A stretch of 64,000 bases of DNA from Catellatospora tritici (GTDB taxonomy: Bacteria > Actinomycetota > Actinomycetes > Mycobacteriales > Micromonosporaceae). The translations under genes and the position numbers were made by a program. Of this stretch, positions 40,797-55,982 are shown piece after piece. The notes below the pieces were generated by a model, which saw only the letters and a list, made by a program, of their open reading frames with translations, had not been told where the DNA came from and ran no database searches. The stretch is from contig NZ_JAHRCY010000008.1 in the NCBI RefSeq assembly GCF_019083965.1, forward strand, positions 124,001 through 188,000. Direction: 5' to 3'. Each line of letters opens with the position of its first letter. Position 1 is the first letter of the stretch.

Positions 40797-40851
40797 GACC
40801 GGCAAGCCTAGTCCTCCGATGTGACTTACGTTGCAACGGGGCAACACTGTC

Positions 40852-41745
40852 TCAACAATTTCCGGCTATGGCGCTCACCGCGGCGGGCAGTTCACCCCAG
40901 ACGCCATTTCCGGCATCGAAGCAGGTCCCGGGCACGGGACGGTGCACGACGATCTCGTCGAAGCCCATTTCGGCGTACCGCGCGGCGAAGTCGGTGAATG
41001 CCCCGACCGACTCCAAAGGTGCTTCCTGAGTGAACCCCGTGAGCAAGATCTTGGACAGCTCGGCGCTGTCGCGGCCGATCCCGGCGCACGCCCGGTCCAA
41101 CGCCGCGAGCTGTCCCGCGATGATGCCGGGGATCTGGGCGGGGTCGGTCTCGTCCCCCTTGCGAGCCGGGCCGGTGGTGATCCAGGCCTGCCCGTGGGCG
41201 GCGGCCAGGGCCAGGCCGCGCGGCCCGGTGGCGGCGACGGCCAGCGGCAGCCTCGGGCGCTGCACACATCCTGGCACCATCCTGGCCTCGTACGCGCTGT
41301 AGTGCTTGCCGTGGTGCGTCGTGACCGGGTCGGTGAGCAGCCGGTCCAGCAGCGGCACGAACTCCTCGAATCGCTCGGTGCGCTCGGCGGTGGACCAGGG
41401 CTCCTGGCCGAGCGCAGTGGCGTCGAAGCCGACGCCGCCCGCACCGATGCCGGCGGTGATCCGCCCGTCGGAGACGTCGTCGAGGGCGATCAGGTCCTTG
41501 GCCAGGGTGACCGGGTGCCGGAAGTTCGGCGAGGTGACCATGGTGCCCAGGCGCAGCCGCTCGGTCGCGGCCGCGGCGGCGGTCAGCGTGGGTACGGCGC
41601 CGAACCACGGCCCGAAGCGGAAGTCCCGCCAGGACAGGTGGTCGTACGTGTACGCCGCGTGGAACCCCAGGTCCTCGGCTTCGCGCCAGATGTGGCGGCC
41701 CTCGCGCCAGGGGTAAATGGGCAGGATCAGAGCACTGACTCGCAC
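40852..41745 (-). CDS. LLM class F420-dependent oxidoreductase
   Basis: 297 residues from GTG 41745. Luciferase-like TIM barrel: EAEDLGFHAAYTYDHLSW, ATERLRLGTMVTSPNFRHPVTLAKDLIALDDVSDGRITAGIGAG and WSTAERTERFEEFVPLLDRLL are typical. In actinobacteria most of these use coenzyme F420. The substrate is unknown. The longer frame to 41874 would begin inside palindrome B3 and is rejected. Confidence 0.87.
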   Translation of the reverse strand: MRVSALILPIYPWREGRHIWREAEDLGFHAAYTYDHLSWRDFRFGPWFGAVPTLTAAAAATERLRLGTMVTSPNFRHPVTLAKDLIALDDVSDGRITAGIGAGGVGFDATALGQEPWSTAERTERFEEFVPLLDRLLTDPVTTHHGKHYSAYEARMVPGCVQRPRLPLAVAATGPRGLALAAAHGQAWITTGPARKGDETDPAQIPGIIAGQLAALDRACAGIGRDSAELSKILLTGFTQEAPLESVGAFTDFAARYAEMGFDEIVVHRPVPGTCFDAGNGVWGELPAAVSAIAGNC

Positions 41746-41818
41746 CGTCTCGACGCTAACAGCCCACCCACCCCACCACCCCGTCAGCACCGTCACACCA
41801 CACCCGCCAAGATCACTC

Positions 41819-41877
41819 AAGTTGCCGGGCAATCGGGCGAAAACACGTCCATGATTCGCCCGACTGCCCGGCAACTT
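41819..41877. repeat. Family B 59-nt palindrome, copy B3
   Basis: AAGTTGCCGGGCAATCGGGC (41819-41838) and GCCCGACTGCCCGGCAACTT (41858-41877) pair with one mismatch over 20 bp around a 19-nt loop. Read on the minus strand, its loop starts GAATCATGG as in B2. Confidence 0.92.
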
Positions 41878-41907
41878 GAAGGATCACCGACCTGCGGCGC
41901 CCTGCCC

Positions 41908-41968
41908 GGGGCGTGAAGAAGGGCACCTTCTTCACGCCCCGTAAAGCGATAAGAAGGTGCCCTTCCTT
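41908..41968 (-). terminator. Family A nested palindrome at gltD 3' end (A2)
   Basis: Two alternative foldings compete. GGGGCGTGAAGAAGG (41908-41922) pairs perfectly with CCTTCTTCACGCCCC (41926-41940); alternatively AAGAAGGGCACCTTCTT (41916-41932) pairs with AAGAAGGTGCCCTTCCTT (41951-41968). The loop of the second contains AAAGCGAT. It lies 10 nt beyond the gltD stop. Confidence 0.8.
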
Positions 41969-41977
41969 ACCAGCAGG

Positions 41978-43463
41978 TCAGACGGTGGCGAGGGGGCGGG
42001 AGGCGGGGCGGACGGGGGCCGGGAGGCTGCCCGCGCCGCCGAGGTACGAGTGGATCGCCGCGGCCGCCGAGCGACCCTCCGCGATGGCCCACACGATCAG
42101 CGAAGCGCCCTTGTGCGCGTCACCGGCGACGAAGACCCCGTCGGCCCCGGTCTGCCAGTCCGGGCCGCACTCGACCGTGCCGCGGCGGCTGCGGGCCAGC
42201 CCCAGCTGCTCCAGCGCGGGCAGCGCGTCGGTGCCCTCGAAGCCGATCGCCAGCAGCACCAGGTCGGCCGGGATCTCCCGCTCGGTGCCGGGCAGCTCGG
42301 TCACGACGCCGCGCCCTTCGATCCGCTCGACCACCACGTCCACCAGCACGATCGCCTTGACGTGACCGGAGTCGTCGCCGACGAACCGCTGCACGGCGAC
42401 CGCGAACACCCGGTCGCCGCCCTCCTCGTGGGCGGCGTAGTTGCGCAGGATCCAGGGCCAGGTGGGCCACGGGTCGCGCTCGGCGTCGCGGGCGTCGGGC
42501 GGCTGGGGGTACCGGTCGAGCTGGGTCACCGAGGCGGCGCCCTGCCGGTGCGCGACGCCGAGGCAGTCCGCGCCGGTGTCGCCGCCGCCGATGATGATCA
42601 CGTGCTTGCCCGCCGCGGTGAGCGTCGCGGCCGGGCCGCCCGCCACCTCGACGTTGGCCTGCACGAGGTGCTCCATGGCCAGATGGATCCCGGCCAGGTC
42701 GCGGCCGGGCGAGTCGGTGTTCCGTCCGGCCAGGGCGCCGGTGGCCAGCAGCACCGCGTCGTGTTCGGCGCGCAGCTGCGCGGCGGAGACGTCGACGCCG
42801 ACGTTGACGCCGGTGCGGAAGCGCACTCCTTCGGCGGTGAGCTGCTCGACGCGGGCGTCGATGTGGTGCTTCTCCAGCTTGAAGTCGGGGATGCCATAGC
42901 GCAGCAGGCCGCCGATGGCGTCGTCGCGCTCGTACACGGTGACGTCGTGTCCGGCGCGGGCCAGCTGCTGGGCGGCGGCCAGTCCGGCGGGGCCGGAGCC
43001 GACCACGGCCACCGTCTTGCCCGACGGGGTCACCGCGGGCTGGGGCTTGACCTTGCCGTTGGCGTACGCCCGGTTGATGATCTCGACTTCGACCTGCTTG
43101 ATCGTGACCGCGCCGCCGGAGGCGGCCAGTGGCTCAGTGTCGCCGATGGCGAGCACGCAGGACGCCTCGCACGGGGCCGGGCACAGCCGCCCGGTGAACT
43201 CCGGGAAGTTGTTGGTGCTGTGCAAGGACTGGATCGCGGCGTTCCAGCTCCCCGTGCGGACCAGGTCGTTCCAGTCCGGGATGCGGTTGCCCAGCGGGCA
43301 GCCCTCGTGGCAGAACGGGACGCCGCAGTCCATGCAGCGGCCCGCCTGCTCGCGGATCAGCTCGTCGTCGGCGGAGGGGTACACCTCGCGCCAGTCCATG
43401 ATCCGCACCGGGACCGGGCGCCGGGACGGCATCCGCCGGCCGAAGCGCAGGAAACCATTGGGG

Positions 43464-43471
<8 letters not shown>
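41978..43471 (-). CDS. gltD: Glutamate synthase (NADPH) small subunit
   Basis: 497 residues from GTG 43471, overlapping the gltB end by 8 bp. N-terminal Fe-S cluster cysteines in CMDCGVPFCHEGCPLGN, FAD site GSGPAGLAAAQQLA, NADPH site IGGGDTGADCLG and ATG-type motif GVFVAGDAHKGASLIVWAI. It passes electrons from NADPH to the large subunit in ammonium assimilation (GS-GOGAT). Confidence 0.95.
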
Positions 43472-48041
<4,570 letters not shown>

Positions 48042-48583
48042 CGGGCCTCCTGTCGTCACGGGGAAAGAACTTCGGTAGCGGAGGCGAGCGATGCCTCTTC
48101 CGAGCGGGACGACGTCGGCCCTGTCGCAGAACTGCAGTGCGATTGTTCGCTGCGGTGCGATGTTCGCTTGTTCGGCGGTGCACGGACTCCCTCGTGCCGT
48201 GCACGAGTATGGGGACGAGTCTGTGAGTGTTGAGTCTACGTTAACCGGCAGGGGTGTCCACCAGACACAGATTGATCACACGTCCGAATGCTGGGATGCT
48301 ACTTCCCAGTCTGTGTTCACCGGGGTGGCGCGGCGCAGGCAGCCAGCAGGGTGTCCGTACGCATTGCGAACGAGTTTCAGTCAGATGACATCGACATCGG
48401 CCGCGTTAACAAACGGTGCCGACCTGCGGCGGGACCAGTTTCGACATTTCTGCCGATAGCAGGCTCAAACAGCCCTAGTCTGCGGCTGAGGGCCCGTACC
48501 GGGCCACTGCACGCGGGGTCCGACCTCGGCCGCCGACGCCGGCCGACCGCCGCCGGCTCCGCCCTGGCGGAAGGTGGGAGCAC
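48042..48583. other. Divergent intergenic region gltB / MscS-like gene
   Basis: 540 bp without a convincing gene; short frames here lack coding character. The middle is less GC-rich (48220-48300), with CGTTAACCGG near 48238 and ATTGATCACAC near 48271. Promoters for both divergent genes must lie here. I see no riboswitch, no palindrome of families A-E and no clear regulator box. Confidence 0.4.
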
Positions 48584-49435
48584 GTGAATCCGACCCTGCA
48601 GAACACACTCAGTGTGCTGTCGTACATAGCGCTCAAGGCCATCGCCTGCGCCGCGATCCTGATCGTCGGCTGGATCATCTCGAAGATCATCGGATCGCTC
48701 GTCGACAAGGGCCTGGCCAAGGCCAAGTTCAACCACCTGGCCCAGCGCACCCGCTTCGACCGCTGGACGGGCAAGTACACCGCCAGCGGGCTGGTGGGCA
48801 AGCTGGTCTACTACGCCCTGCTGCTGTTCACGTTCCAGATCGCGTTCAGCGTGTTCGGGCCCAACCCGATCAGCGACCTGATCGACACGGTCATCGCGTG
48901 GCTGCCGCGCCTGATCGTCGCCTGCGTGATCGTGGTGGTCGCGGTCGCGATCGCCAACGCGGTCTTCGACGTGATCACCAACGCGCTCTCGCACTTCTCG
49001 TACGGCCGGATGCTGGGCCGTATCGCCCAGGTCGCCATCATCGTGTTTGGCGCCATCGCCGCGCTCAACCAGATCGGCGTCGCCACCGTGCTCACCGCGC
49101 CGATCCTGTGGGCCATCCTCGGCACCATCTCCGGCATCCTGATCGTCGGCCTCGGCGGCGGCCTCATCCAGCCGATGCGGGCCCGCTGGGAGCGCATGCT
49201 CGACAAGGTCGAGGTGGAGGGCGGCCGCGTGTCGGCCCACCTGAAGGCCCGCGCGGCCGAGCAGCAGGCAGCGGTGGTCTCCGGCGCCAAGCCCGCCGGC
49301 GACGGCGGCATGATCCAGCCGCCGTACGCGGGGACCGCGCCGACCGACGTCAAGACCCCGTCGGACGCCCGCTCACTGTCCCAGGAGGCCGCCGAGCGGC
49401 TGAGCTCAGAACTCAAGCCCGGCCAGGACCGCTGA
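48584..49435 (+). CDS. Small-conductance mechanosensitive channel-like protein (TM-helix repeat)
   Basis: 283 residues with GGGAG upstream of GTG 48584. Five hydrophobic helices; AAILIVGWIISKIIGSLVDKGL and LIVACVIVVVAVAIANAVFDVI fit the conserved TM-helix repeat of CmpX/MscS-related proteins, and the pore-like GAIAALNQIGVATV segment matches. The C-terminal MscS beta domain is absent; instead a ~90-residue charged, probably disordered tail follows. It may act in osmotic or envelope stress. Its 3' end faces the FAD monooxygenase across palindrome A3. Confidence 0.8.
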   Translation: MNPTLQNTLSVLSYIALKAIACAAILIVGWIISKIIGSLVDKGLAKAKFNHLAQRTRFDRWTGKYTASGLVGKLVYYALLLFTFQIAFSVFGPNPISDLIDTVIAWLPRLIVACVIVVVAVAIANAVFDVITNALSHFSYGRMLGRIAQVAIIVFGAIAALNQIGVATVLTAPILWAILGTISGILIVGLGGGLIQPMRARWERMLDKVEVEGGRVSAHLKARAAEQQAAVVSGAKPAGDGGMIQPPYAGTAPTDVKTPSDARSLSQEAAERLSSELKPGQDR

Positions 49436-49448
49436 CCCCGGCAACCCG

Positions 49449-49498
49449 CGAGGAAGGGCACCTTCTCCTCGCTTTCGCGGCAGAGGGTGCCCTTCTTG
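49449..49498. terminator. Family A palindrome between convergent genes (A3)
   Basis: CGAGGAAGGGCACCTTCTCC at the left and AGAGGGTGCCCTTCTTG at the right are inverted arms; the loop TCGCTTTCGCGG echoes the ATCGCTTTGCGA loop of A1. Lies between two convergent stops (49435 and 49511), so it can terminate both. Confidence 0.75.
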
Positions 49499-49510
49499 AC
49501 CGGGTGCGCC

Positions 49511-50710
49511 TCAGGCGGCCGGGGGCTGCCACTGGGCGGCCGCCTCGGCCGCCTTGTCCAGGACGCGGGGTGCCAACGCGCCGAAGGCGCGATCGCGGGC
49601 GCGCGTCACCAGCGTGCCGCGCGGGGCCAGCACCGCACCCACCCGCTGGGTCTGCTTGCCGACCTGCGCCGCCCGCGGCCGCCGCGCCGCCGAGTACGCG
49701 GCCAGCGCCGCGTTCAGCCCCGGCCCCGGGATCGCCGACAGCACCATTGCCTTCAGCGTCGCCGCGTCCTCCAGCGCCAGGCCCGCGCCCTGGGTCAGGT
49801 GATGCGGCATCGCGTGCGCGGCGTCTCCGAGCAGCACGAACCCACCCGGCCCGCACGGGAACGCCAGCTCCGAGGGCAGCGGCCGCAGCTGGCGGCCGTC
49901 CTGCTGGACCAGGTCGTCGGGCTCGGTGGCCGCCAGCAGGTCCGAGATCGGCGCGTGCCAGCCCGCGAACCAGCGCTTGAGCAGGGTGAGCTGGGTGGCC
50001 TTGGACTCCGGCCGGGCCGCGCCCGCCACGGTGGCGGTCCAGTAGATGCCGCCGCGAGTGGAGGCGCCCGAGCTACCTCGCTGGCCGAGCGAGGCGGCCA
50101 GGAAGCGGTAGCCACCGCCCAGCGTCTCCCCCGCCAGGACCAGGTCGTCGGGCAGCTTCGGGGCGCGATACCAGGGAATGACCGCGCGCCAGGCGGCGTA
50201 GCCCGAGCTGACCGCGATGGACTGGGGCGCCAGCCGCGAGCGCAGTGCGCTGTCGGCGCCGTCGGCCGCGACGACCAGGTCGGCTTCCCAGGTCATCCGG
50301 CCGTCGCCGATCGCGGGCCGCTCGCCCGGCCGCGCCTGCACGGTGCGCACCGTGACGCCGGTACGGATCTCGATGTGGTCGCCCAGCCCGGCGATGAACG
50401 TGTCGTGCAGGTCCTCGGCGTGTACCACCACCGGCGCGGCCGCGCCCTGCGGCGCGGGCTGGGCCAGCCACTGGCCGTCGGCGCGGCGCAGACCGCCCGC
50501 GGGCACCGGGGTGGCGATCGCGTCCAGGCCCCCGCCCAGGCCCAGCGACCGCAGCGCGGCCACGGCGTTGGGCCACAGCAGCAGGGCGGCCGGGTCGGCG
50601 CGCAGCCGGTCGCCGCGCTCCAACAGGGTCACCCGCCAGCCGGTACGCGCCAGCGCACCGGCGGTGGCCAGTCCACCGACACCCGCTCCGACCACCACCG
50701 CGCTGCGCAT
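49511..50710 (-). CDS. FAD-dependent monooxygenase (aromatic hydroxylase type)
   Basis: 399 residues from ATG 50710. GAGVGGLATAGALARTGW (FAD dinucleotide fold), VVAADGADSALRS (DG motif) and LLGDAAHAMPHHLTQGAGLALEDAATL (GD motif) identify the group A flavoprotein monooxygenase family. It hydroxylates or epoxidises an aromatic or isoprenoid substrate using NAD(P)H and O2. No neighbouring pathway genes point to the substrate. Confidence 0.87.
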   Translation of the reverse strand: MRSAVVVGAGVGGLATAGALARTGWRVTLLERGDRLRADPAALLLWPNAVAALRSLGLGGGLDAIATPVPAGGLRRADGQWLAQPAPQGAAAPVVVHAEDLHDTFIAGLGDHIEIRTGVTVRTVQARPGERPAIGDGRMTWEADLVVAADGADSALRSRLAPQSIAVSSGYAAWRAVIPWYRAPKLPDDLVLAGETLGGGYRFLAASLGQRGSSGASTRGGIYWTATVAGAARPESKATQLTLLKRWFAGWHAPISDLLAATEPDDLVQQDGRQLRPLPSELAFPCGPGGFVLLGDAAHAMPHHLTQGAGLALEDAATLKAMVLSAIPGPGLNAALAAYSAARRPRAAQVGKQTQRVGAVLAPRGTLVTRARDRAFGALAPRVLDKAAEAAAQWQPPAA

Positions 50711-50777
50711 CAGACCCAGCCCCCTGCCCATCCGCCGTTTCCGGCGCGGCCCGCCCCCGCGAGCCGCGCCGCTGCCG

Positions 50778-51803
50778 TCATTCGCGCGTCGACGTGCTGC
50801 TCTTGTGCTCGGCCTCGTCGTCGGTCGCGTGGTCGGACTCGGCCGGCTTGGCCGGGGTCACCACGGTGTCCTCGGGGCGGGTGCCGTTGGCCTGGAAGGC
50901 CTCGTACTGCGCCTGGGTCACCGACTGGAAGCCCTTGGCCGGGTTGCCCTCGGCGTCGATCGCCGGGATCAGGAACTCCTGCGCACCCTTGACCAGGAAG
51001 AAGTAGGCGGCCGCGGCCAGGAACACGATGATCGAGGTCCAGACGTTGAGGCGCATGCCACCGATCATGGTGGCCGCGTCGGTGCGCATCGCCTCGATCC
51101 AGCCGCGGCCCAGCGTGTAGAGCATGACGTACAGCGCGAAGGCGCGGCCCTTGCCGAACTTGAACTTGCGGTCCAGCGCGTATACGGCGCCCGCGACGCC
51201 GAGGTTCCACAGCAGCTCGTACAGGAACGTCGGGTGGTAGAGGCCCGGCAGCAGCACCGGCTCACCATCCGGCCCGGTCAGCGCCCGGCCCGGGGTCTCG
51301 TCCGACATCACGTGCACCTGCAGGCCCCAGGGCAGGTCGGTCTTGCCGCCGAAGAGCTCGTTGTTGAACCAGTTGCCCAGCCGGCCCACGGCCTGCGCCA
51401 GCGGCAACCCGACCGCGATGCAGTCGGCCACGAAGGTGAACCTGATGCCGAGCTGGCGGCAGGCCAGCCACGCGCCGACCGCGCCACCGGCGACGCCGCC
51501 CCAGATGCCGAGGCCGCCCTCCCAGATGTAGAGGGCCTTGACCAGGTTGCCCTCGGCGCCGAAGTAGGCGTCGGGCGAGGTGAGCACGTGGTAGATCCGG
51601 GCGCCGACGATGCCGAACGGCACCGCCCACACCGCGACGTCGAGCACGGCCCACGGCGGGGCGCCGCGGCTGCGCATGCGGCGGTCGGTGACGTAGCACG
51701 CGAGGATGATGCCGGCGATGATGCACAGGGCGTACGCGCGCAGCGGGACCGGTCCGAGGTGCCAGACCGCGGTAGACGGCGACGGGATGGAGGCGAGGTT
51801 CAC
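50778..51803 (-). CDS. lgt: Prolipoprotein diacylglyceryl transferase
   Basis: 341 residues from GTG 51803, with seven TM helices. The signature GRLGNWFNNELFGG, plus RAYALCIIAGI and YHPTFLYELLWN, is diagnostic of Lgt, which attaches diacylglycerol to the lipobox Cys of prolipoproteins such as those encoded here (12489, 28782, 33464, 34826). A ~60-residue charged C-terminal tail is an actinobacterial extension. Confidence 0.94.
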   Translation of the reverse strand: MNLASIPSPSTAVWHLGPVPLRAYALCIIAGIILACYVTDRRMRSRGAPPWAVLDVAVWAVPFGIVGARIYHVLTSPDAYFGAEGNLVKALYIWEGGLGIWGGVAGGAVGAWLACRQLGIRFTFVADCIAVGLPLAQAVGRLGNWFNNELFGGKTDLPWGLQVHVMSDETPGRALTGPDGEPVLLPGLYHPTFLYELLWNLGVAGAVYALDRKFKFGKGRAFALYVMLYTLGRGWIEAMRTDAATMIGGMRLNVWTSIIVFLAAAAYFFLVKGAQEFLIPAIDAEGNPAKGFQSVTQAQYEAFQANGTRPEDTVVTPAKPAESDHATDDEAEHKSSTSTRE

Positions 51804-51865
51804 GGGCACGAACGATACCGCCCCGACCCCCTTCCCCCACACCCCCGCCCGCCCCGACATTTAAG

Positions 51866-51924
51866 TCGATCATGAACTTATGGCACGGCTGAACGGCGTG
51901 TCACTGCCACAACTTCCTGATCGA
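51866..51924. repeat. Family C 59-nt palindrome, copy C3 (opposite orientation)
   Basis: TCGATCATGAACTTATGGCA at the left and TGCCACAACTTCCTGATCGA at the right are inverted arms. The interior CGGCTGAACGGCGTGTC is the reverse complement of the core found in C1, C2 and C4. Exactly 59 nt. Upstream of lgt. Confidence 0.92.
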
Positions 51925-52082
51925 CCCAGGCGTGCCGGTGCGCGGAGTGCCGCGGACGGCAGGGAACCACGTCGATGTCCAGCGTGAAGGGGTCACCGAC
52001 GGTGGCCCTTCCGGGACGCGGAGTTCAGGCAGGCATGGCTGTACTGCGGGCCGGCGGGGTCCGCCGCGCGTACCGCGGCCGA

Positions 52083-52141
52083 TCGATCAGGAACCTGTGG
52101 CGGCGACACGCCGTCGAGCCGTGCCACAGGTTCATGATCGA
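52083..52141. repeat. Family C 59-nt palindrome, copy C4
   Basis: Arms TCGATCAGGAACCTGTGGC and GCCACAGGTTCATGATCGA. CTGT on the left is matched by ACAG on the right where C1 has TTAT and ATAA, a paired change that keeps base pairing. Core ACACGCCGTCGAGCCGTG. It ends 21 nt from the trpA 3' end. The 158 nt between C3 and C4 show no gene. Confidence 0.92.
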
Positions 52142-52161
52142 CGTGAAAGGGGCGGGATCGG

Positions 52162-52937
52162 TCAGGCGGAGAGGCCGGTGCGCAGGGCGGCGGTGAGGGT
52201 GCGCAGGGCGGGGAGGCCGCCGTCGGCCAGGGCCGAAACCAGGGCGCTGCCGACGATGACGCCGTCGGCGAAGGCGCCGACCTCGGCCGCCTGAGCCCCG
52301 TTGCGTACGCCGAGACCCACGCCGACCGGCAGGCTGCCCGACACCCGCTTGATCCGCTCGACCAGGGTCGGGGCGGCGCTGGAGGTGTTGTCGCGGGCAC
52401 CGGTGACGCCCATGACCGCGGTCGCGTACACGAAGCCGCGGCAGTGCCCCACGGTCATCGCGATCCGCTCGTCGGTCGACGAGGGCGAGACCAGGAAGAC
52501 CCGGTCGAGCTGGTGCGCGTCGGAGGCGGCCAGCCACTCGTCAGCCTCGTCCGGGATCAGATCCGGGGTGATCAGACCGGCGCCCCCGGCCGCGGCCAGG
52601 TCACGCGCGAACGCGTCCACGCCGTACCGCTCGACGGGGTTCCAGTAGGTCATCACCAGCACCGGCACGCCCAGGCCCGAGGTGGCCGCCACGGTGGCGA
52701 GCACGTCGCGGGTGCGCACCCCGTTGGCCAGGGCCGTCTCCGTGGCGCGCTGGATGACCGGGCCGTCCATGACCGGGTCGGAGTACGGCAGGCCGATCTC
52801 CACCACGTCGACCCCGGACTCGATCATCGCGGTGACCGCGGCGATGCCCTCGGCCACCGTCGGGAACCCGGCGGGCAGGTAGCCGACCAGGGCCGCCCGG
52901 CCCTCGGCCCGCGCCTTCTCGTACGCCACGCTGACGC

Positions 52938-52941
<4 letters not shown>
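52162..52941 (-). CDS. trpA: Tryptophan synthase alpha chain
   Basis: 259 residues. ALVGYLPAGFP, VDVVEIGLPYSDPVMDGPVIQRA and VGVGLGVRNG are typical of TrpA, which splits indole-3-glycerol phosphate to indole. It starts ATG 52941, overlapping the trpB stop (ATGA), so the two subunits of the channel complex are translationally coupled. Last gene of trpCBA. Confidence 0.95.
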
Positions 52942-54155
<1,214 letters not shown>

Positions 54156-54199
54156 GCGCCCCTCCTCGGGCTGTTCCAGCCGTTCCTCGGCGACGAGGT

Positions 54200-55057
54200 T
54201 CAGCGTGTCGGGCGTGGCGTGGCCGGGTGGTTGCCCGCGTTGACCAGCTCGGCGACGGCGTCGCGGGGGCTCTTCTGGGTCACCAGGCCTTCACCGACCA
54301 GCACCGCGTCCGCACCGGCGGAGGCGTACTTGATCAGGTCGAGCGGACCCCGCACGCCGGACTCGGCGATCTTCACCACGTGGTTGGGCAGGCCGGGCGC
54401 GATGCGCTCGAACACCGACCGGTCCACCTCAAGTGTGCGCAGGTTGCGGGCGTTGACACCGATGACACGGGCGCCCGCCTCCAGCGCGCGGTCGGCCTCC
54501 TCCTCGGTGTGCACCTCGACCAGCGGGGTCATGCCCAGCGACTCGATGCGGTCGAGCAGGCCGGACAGCACCTTCTGCTCCAGCGCGGCCACGATCAGCA
54601 GCACCAGGTCGGCACCGTAGGCGCGCGCCTCGTGCACCTGGTACGCCGAGACGATGAAGTCCTTGCGCAGCACCGGGATGCCGATGCGGGCCCGGACGGC
54701 GGCCAGATCGTCCAGGGAACCGCCGAACCACCGGCCCTCGGTCAGCACGCTGACCGCGCGGGCGCCGCCCGCCTCGTACTCGGCGGCGAGTTCGGCCGGG
54801 TCGGGGATCTCCGCCAGCGGGCCCTTCGACGGCGACGAGCGCTTCACCTCGGCGATCACACCGACGCCGGAGCGGCGCAGGGCCGCGTACGCGTCCAGGG
54901 GCGGGGGGGCCGCCGCCGCGCGCTGCTTGATCTCGTCCAGGGACACCAGGCGCTGGCGCGCGTCGACGTCCTCACGGACCCCCGCGATGATCTCGTCGAG
55001 CACGCTGCCGCCGTTGTCGTGCGTCGATGCGTTCGGGCCCGGCTCACCTGGCTCCAT
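54200..55057 (-). CDS. trpC: Indole-3-glycerol phosphate synthase
   Basis: 285 residues from ATG 55057 because GAGGAG lies 9 nt upstream; ATG 55081 and GTG 55003 are alternatives. TIM barrel with VIAEVKRSSPSKG, LRKDFIVSAYQVHEARAYGADLVLLI, VNARNLRTLEVD and AESGVRGPLDL. It closes the indole ring from the anthranilate ribulose phosphate intermediate. First gene of the trpCBA group; trpE/D are not in the window. Confidence 0.95.
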   Translation of the reverse strand: MEPGEPGPNASTHDNGGSVLDEIIAGVREDVDARQRLVSLDEIKQRAAAAPPPLDAYAALRRSGVGVIAEVKRSSPSKGPLAEIPDPAELAAEYEAGGARAVSVLTEGRWFGGSLDDLAAVRARIGIPVLRKDFIVSAYQVHEARAYGADLVLLIVAALEQKVLSGLLDRIESLGMTPLVEVHTEEEADRALEAGARVIGVNARNLRTLEVDRSVFERIAPGLPNHVVKIAESGVRGPLDLIKYASAGADAVLVGEGLVTQKSPRDAVAELVNAGNHPATPRPTR

Positions 55058-55154
55058 GCTGCTCAGCTCCTCGGATGCCATGCGCAGACTGTAGGCATCG
55101 CCCCGGCGCGCAAGGTTAACGGGGTATGGCGTGCCTCACCTAGTGGGCTAGGGC

Positions 55155-55183
55155 ATAATGCGCCGCTTCGCTGACTCACGTCA
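55155..55183 (-). promoter_or_regulatory. Candidate trpCBA promoter
   Basis: On the minus strand TGACGT (55183-55178) and CATTAT (55160-55155) are spaced by 17 nt, a plausible -35/-10 pair. It would give a leader of about 90 nt before trpC. No obvious attenuator hairpin or Trp-rich leader peptide was seen. Confidence 0.35.
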
Positions 55184-55184
55184 T

Positions 55185-55982
55185 TCATTCGTCCCACCTA
55201 GCCTGGGCGTTGCGGACGAATTCGGCCAGCTTGGCGCCGTGCTCGACCCGGGCGCGGGTCGGGTCGGCCGCGATGCGCCGGGTCAGCCGCCGTATCCCCG
55301 CCGGGTCCTCGCCCGCGACCAGCACCAGGTTGCCGGTGCCCCGCCCGCGCAGCAGCGCCGCGTCGGCCACCACGGCGACCTGACCGAACGCCTCCCGCAG
55401 GGTGGCCGCCTGGCGGCGGGCGAACAGCAGCGGCGCGCTGTCCATCACGTTGGCCAGATACCAGCCGCCCGGGCGCAGCACCCGCCGCGCGGCCCGCGCG
55501 AACTCCACCGTCGTCACGTGGACGGGCACCCTCGAACCGGCGAAGATGTCGGCGACCACGACGTCGGTGCTGGCGGGCTCCGCCTCCGCCAGCGCGGTGC
55601 GGGCGTCGGCGATGACCAGCTCGGTGAGCTCGTCGGGCACCGGCAGCCGGGTCTGCACCAGCTCGGCCAACGCCCGGTCGATCTCCACCACCCGCTGGTG
55701 ACTGCCCGGTCGCAGCACCGACAGACAGCGCGGCAGGGTGAGCGCGCCACCGCCCAGGTGCAGCAGGTCCAGCGCGCCCGCCGGGGCGACGGTGTCGATC
55801 ACGTCGGCCAGGCGGCGGATGTAGTCGAACGCGATCAGGGTCGGGTCGTTGAGGTTGACGTGCGACTGCGCGGTGCCGTTGAGGCGCAGCAGCCACGCGT
55901 CGGGCAGGTCAGGGTCGGGGATCAGCTCGGCGGTGCCGGTGTCCACCCGTACGACCAGGGCCCGGTCACCGGTGCGCATCAT
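55185..55982 (-). CDS. Spermidine synthase-like methyltransferase-fold protein
   Basis: 265 residues. HVNLNDPTLIAFDYIRRLADVI and LLHLGGGALTLPRCLSVLRPGSHQRVVEIDRALAELV, then IADARTALAE and DVVVADIFAGSRVP, follow the spermine/spermidine synthase fold with the SAM-type loop. Aminopropyl transfer is not certain, since many actinobacterial members are annotated only as fused or SpeE-like proteins. It overlaps the upstream small membrane protein gene by 17 bp, so hisI, that gene and this one form an operon. Confidence 0.83.
   Translation of the reverse strand: MMRTGDRALVVRVDTGTAELIPDPDLPDAWLLRLNGTAQSHVNLNDPTLIAFDYIRRLADVIDTVAPAGALDLLHLGGGALTLPRCLSVLRPGSHQRVVEIDRALAELVQTRLPVPDELTELVIADARTALAEAEPASTDVVVADIFAGSRVPVHVTTVEFARAARRVLRPGGWYLANVMDSAPLLFARRQAATLREAFGQVAVVADAALLRGRGTGNLVLVAGEDPAGIRRLTRRIAADPTRARVEHGAKLAEFVRNAQARWDE

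Noticed and set aside
55058..55184. Tryptophan attenuator upstream of trpC
   Set aside because: No short leader frame with clustered Trp codons and no paired terminator/antiterminator hairpins seen; only a candidate promoter is kept.
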